A DNA stretch of 64,000 nucleotides from Guyanagaster necrorhizus (Eukaryota; Basidiomycota; Agaricomycetes; Agaricales; Physalacriaceae), in assembly GCF_019112545.1 (NCBI RefSeq), contig NW_025064886.1, forward strand, positions 1,287,625 through 1,351,624, read 5' to 3'. The notes beneath the pieces are model-generated. The model did no database searches. It saw only the letters and a program-made list of their open reading frames with translations, and was not told where the DNA came from. Numbering within the stretch: position 1 is the stretch's first letter; each line of letters begins with the position of its first letter. The position numbers and the translations under genes are program-made. Shown piece after piece: positions 62,611 through 64,000 of this stretch.

Positions 62611-62616
62611 ACGCGT
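62611..62616. promoter_or_regulatory. ACGCGT (MCB-like) hexamer upstream of SMC1
   Basis: ACGCGT is the core of the MluI cell-cycle box bound by MBF at G1/S genes, and SMC1 is cell-cycle regulated in yeasts. It lies about 430 nt upstream of the start. One hexamer in a 480-nt spacer is weak evidence. Confidence 0.25.
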
Positions 62617-62656
62617 AGATCGTAAGAGAAAAGAATATATTGTCACTGTCATACAA

Positions 62657-63060
62657 TCACTCTTCTGCTTGGGCCTGGGCCTTTAGTTTCGCCAGTTCCT
62701 TCATTCGGCGAAGGTAGCTGCGTAGTATCGTCAGCAAGAGACAGGCTCTATGGACATGGATACGCACTCATCGTATTGGCATCTACATGGCACGAGATAT
62801 CAGCACACAGGCTTCCCTAGAACAACAAGCAACGCACTTCTCGTATGCATGCTTCTCATGCTCGCATTCCCATGGTAGGTAGTTGTTCTTCGTCCGACAG
62901 ACGTTGAGAGGAATTAGTAACCTGTAGTCCCGTTAAGTATGGTTCCCACTGGAAGCCAAAGGTAAGCAAAGTAGGCATACGCAGAACACGAGTCTCTCCA
63001 GTGTAGAGGAACACCGTTCGCCTTAAGTTCGCTTTGAGAGGCCGTTGACGATGAAGGCAT
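62657..63060 (-). CDS. NADH dehydrogenase (complex I) subunit NDUFB7/B18
   Basis: Accessory subunit of mitochondrial complex I on the intermembrane-space side. Four exons, 63060-62981, 62921-62838, 62782-62768 and 62717-62657, give 79 residues. Two CX9C motifs mark the CHCH fold: CSALLIPLNVC and CEHEKHAYEKC. The flanking IPLNVCRTKNNYLPWECEHE and the Lys/Ala-rich helix RRMKELAKLKAQAQAEE are typical of B18. Import would use the Mia40 disulfide relay. Exon 3 is a 15-nt microexon. It is too small and too split to appear as an open frame. It lies in tandem 480 nt upstream of SMC1. Confidence 0.9.
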
Positions 63061-63571
63061 CCTTGACGACGGTGGTGGTCGGGACCGTATTTGTACGTGT
63101 TTCCTTTCTACGAGCCAACATCGGGCCGTTGGTGCCGCTGACCTTCTTGGATGTCCTCTACGTTATACCAGGATTCCTGCCATCGTTTCTGCTCCTTACC
63201 TCAAACTGTTACCTTTACCGCGATAATCACGGATGGCGCAGTAAAGGGCGCATCTTTTTTTGGCCCCACCGCAAACAGTGCGGCCGCATTGCTGTCTTAA
63301 ACCTTTGGTTTCAGACCTGTGTGTAACAGAAATATTGCATTCAGAAGCTGCAATGGTCCTTAAGTACTACTATTGCAGCTTCTGAATGCAATATTTCTTA
63401 CATTACCCCTACAATTCCAGATCCTGAGCAGTCACTACACCCTTCACACAACAACTTGTAGCGAAGATCTGCAGCTCAATGGGTGCTCTTTTCACGGCCC
63501 CCACCCTTCCTCATAAATGGAGTTGGTCTCTTTTATGACCTAGTTCCTCTGCGATGTATTCTGCATTTGCA
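63061..63571. other. Upstream region of NDUFB7 with a perfect hairpin
   Basis: About 510 bases. A plus-strand frame starting inside the NDUFB7 start codon region (to 63326) is likely a shadow. The only clear structure is the inverted repeat at 63328-63398. Confidence 0.4.
63328..63398. repeat. Perfect 27-bp inverted repeat with 17-nt loop
   Basis: Arms at 63328-63354 and 63372-63398 are exact reverse complements; each contains ATTGCATTCAGAAGCTGCA or its complement. The loop is 63355-63371. No run of T follows, so it does not look like a simple terminator. A small foldback element or a short-hairpin RNA source are possibilities. Confidence 0.88.
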
Positions 63572-64000
63572 TTAGTCCAACCTGAGAAACTCGGCGAAAC
63601 CAGACAGGTACGACTCCACATTGATCATGAGGGACTCATCGACATTAACAAAGCGTCTCAGGTATGAATGATGGGGTGGCAACTGCAGGTAGGTTTGTAT
63701 TGCAAGTCCGATTCTTGTGGACCAGTCCTGTCCGACAGACATGTAAAACACGACGTACGATGTACGAGAATACAACTCTTACTTGGCGCCCTCTTGGCGC
63801 ACGCTCCTCCTCCCTCCCCCAGAATTTGCGCAATGTAACAGTCAATTCAAGCCCTCAAATCTTGTCTTCGAGCTGATGAATCTGGTGTCTACTTATTAGC
63901 AACAGATGACTCCTTGCCTCGTTGATCTCAGTGATCTGCATCAAACGGTCGCAGAATCCGCTATCTTTCCGGTGCAACCGGTCTCTCAATACTACGTGAC
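63572..64000 (-). CDS. 3' end of an unidentified gene, with an in-frame TGA (partial)
   Basis: The minus strand enters from the right edge as an open frame reading LHRKDSGFCDRLMQITEINE and LLLISRHQIHQLEDKI. It meets a TGA at 63857-63855 and continues in the same frame as GLELTVTLRKFWGREEERAP to a GTAAGA donor at 63782. After a GGACAG acceptor, the last exon (63727-63572) gives TRIGLAIQTYLQLPPHHSY to RLD and a stop. The TGA stands where CGA (Arg) would read through, so this may be a pseudogene by one transition. No intron arrangement I tried removes it. Family not recognised. Confidence 0.4.

Noticed and set aside
63045..63326. Plus-strand frame starting within the NDUFB7 start codon
   Set aside because: The overlap with a well-supported gene start and the absence of family motifs make it a probable shadow; a spliced version (GTACGT to CCAG) can be drawn but has no support.

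Overview
The window is nuclear DNA of a filamentous basidiomycete, most likely an agaricomycete. Genes are broken by many short introns (typically 47-60 nt) with GT..AG ends. The families are fungal, and several are typical of mushroom-forming fungi: small F-box-like proteins, an Rrm4-type RNA-binding protein, and a GDSGS-motif serine-protease-like family. The call rests on protein families and gene structure only; no rRNA, tRNA, CRISPR array or bacterial operon was seen. Exon models were built by hand from splice signals, reading phase and conserved motifs, and their summed lengths come out as whole codons.

Left part (1-21.5 kb), mostly housekeeping: end of an unidentified nuclear protein; NUP96/Nup145C-type nucleoporin (minus); an epoxide-hydrolase-like enzyme (plus); an F-box-like protein (minus); mitochondrial methionyl-tRNA formyltransferase (plus); one uncertain gene near 10 kb; the spliceosomal helicase BRR2 in 16 exons (minus); and an anion:cation symporter-type permease in 16 exons (minus).

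Middle (21.5-38.6 kb): about 3.5 kb with unidentified exon-like pieces; GFA1 (first enzyme of chitin-precursor synthesis) with a GC-AG first intron; a small coiled-coil protein; two oppositely oriented broken pieces copied from BRR2; an extended SDR reductase; a tautomerase; RAD52; an acylaminoacyl-peptidase-type S9 peptidase; and the spindle checkpoint protein MAD3.

Accessory and decaying segment (about 39.1-45.7 kb): a cytochrome P450 N-terminal remnant, a serine-protease-like pseudogene carrying a 126-bp inverted duplication, an ABC-B transporter pseudogene with two nonsense mutations, a frameshift and a small deletion, a GC-rich unassigned island, and a second P450 scrap. This is the least ordinary part of the window.

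Right part (46.2-64 kb): an F-box protein with a cysteine-rich segment; a small predicted secreted protein; an Rrm4-like protein with three RRMs and MLLE-type C-terminus; a 1,200-residue low-complexity protein; cohesin subunit SMC1 in 24 exons; complex I subunit NDUFB7 in tandem upstream of SMC1; a perfect 27-bp hairpin; and the 3' end of an unidentified gene leaving the window. The intact genes serve separate basic tasks (nuclear pore, splicing, cohesion, checkpoint, recombination, cell-wall precursor, mitochondrial translation and respiration). I see no sign that they form one pathway cluster.
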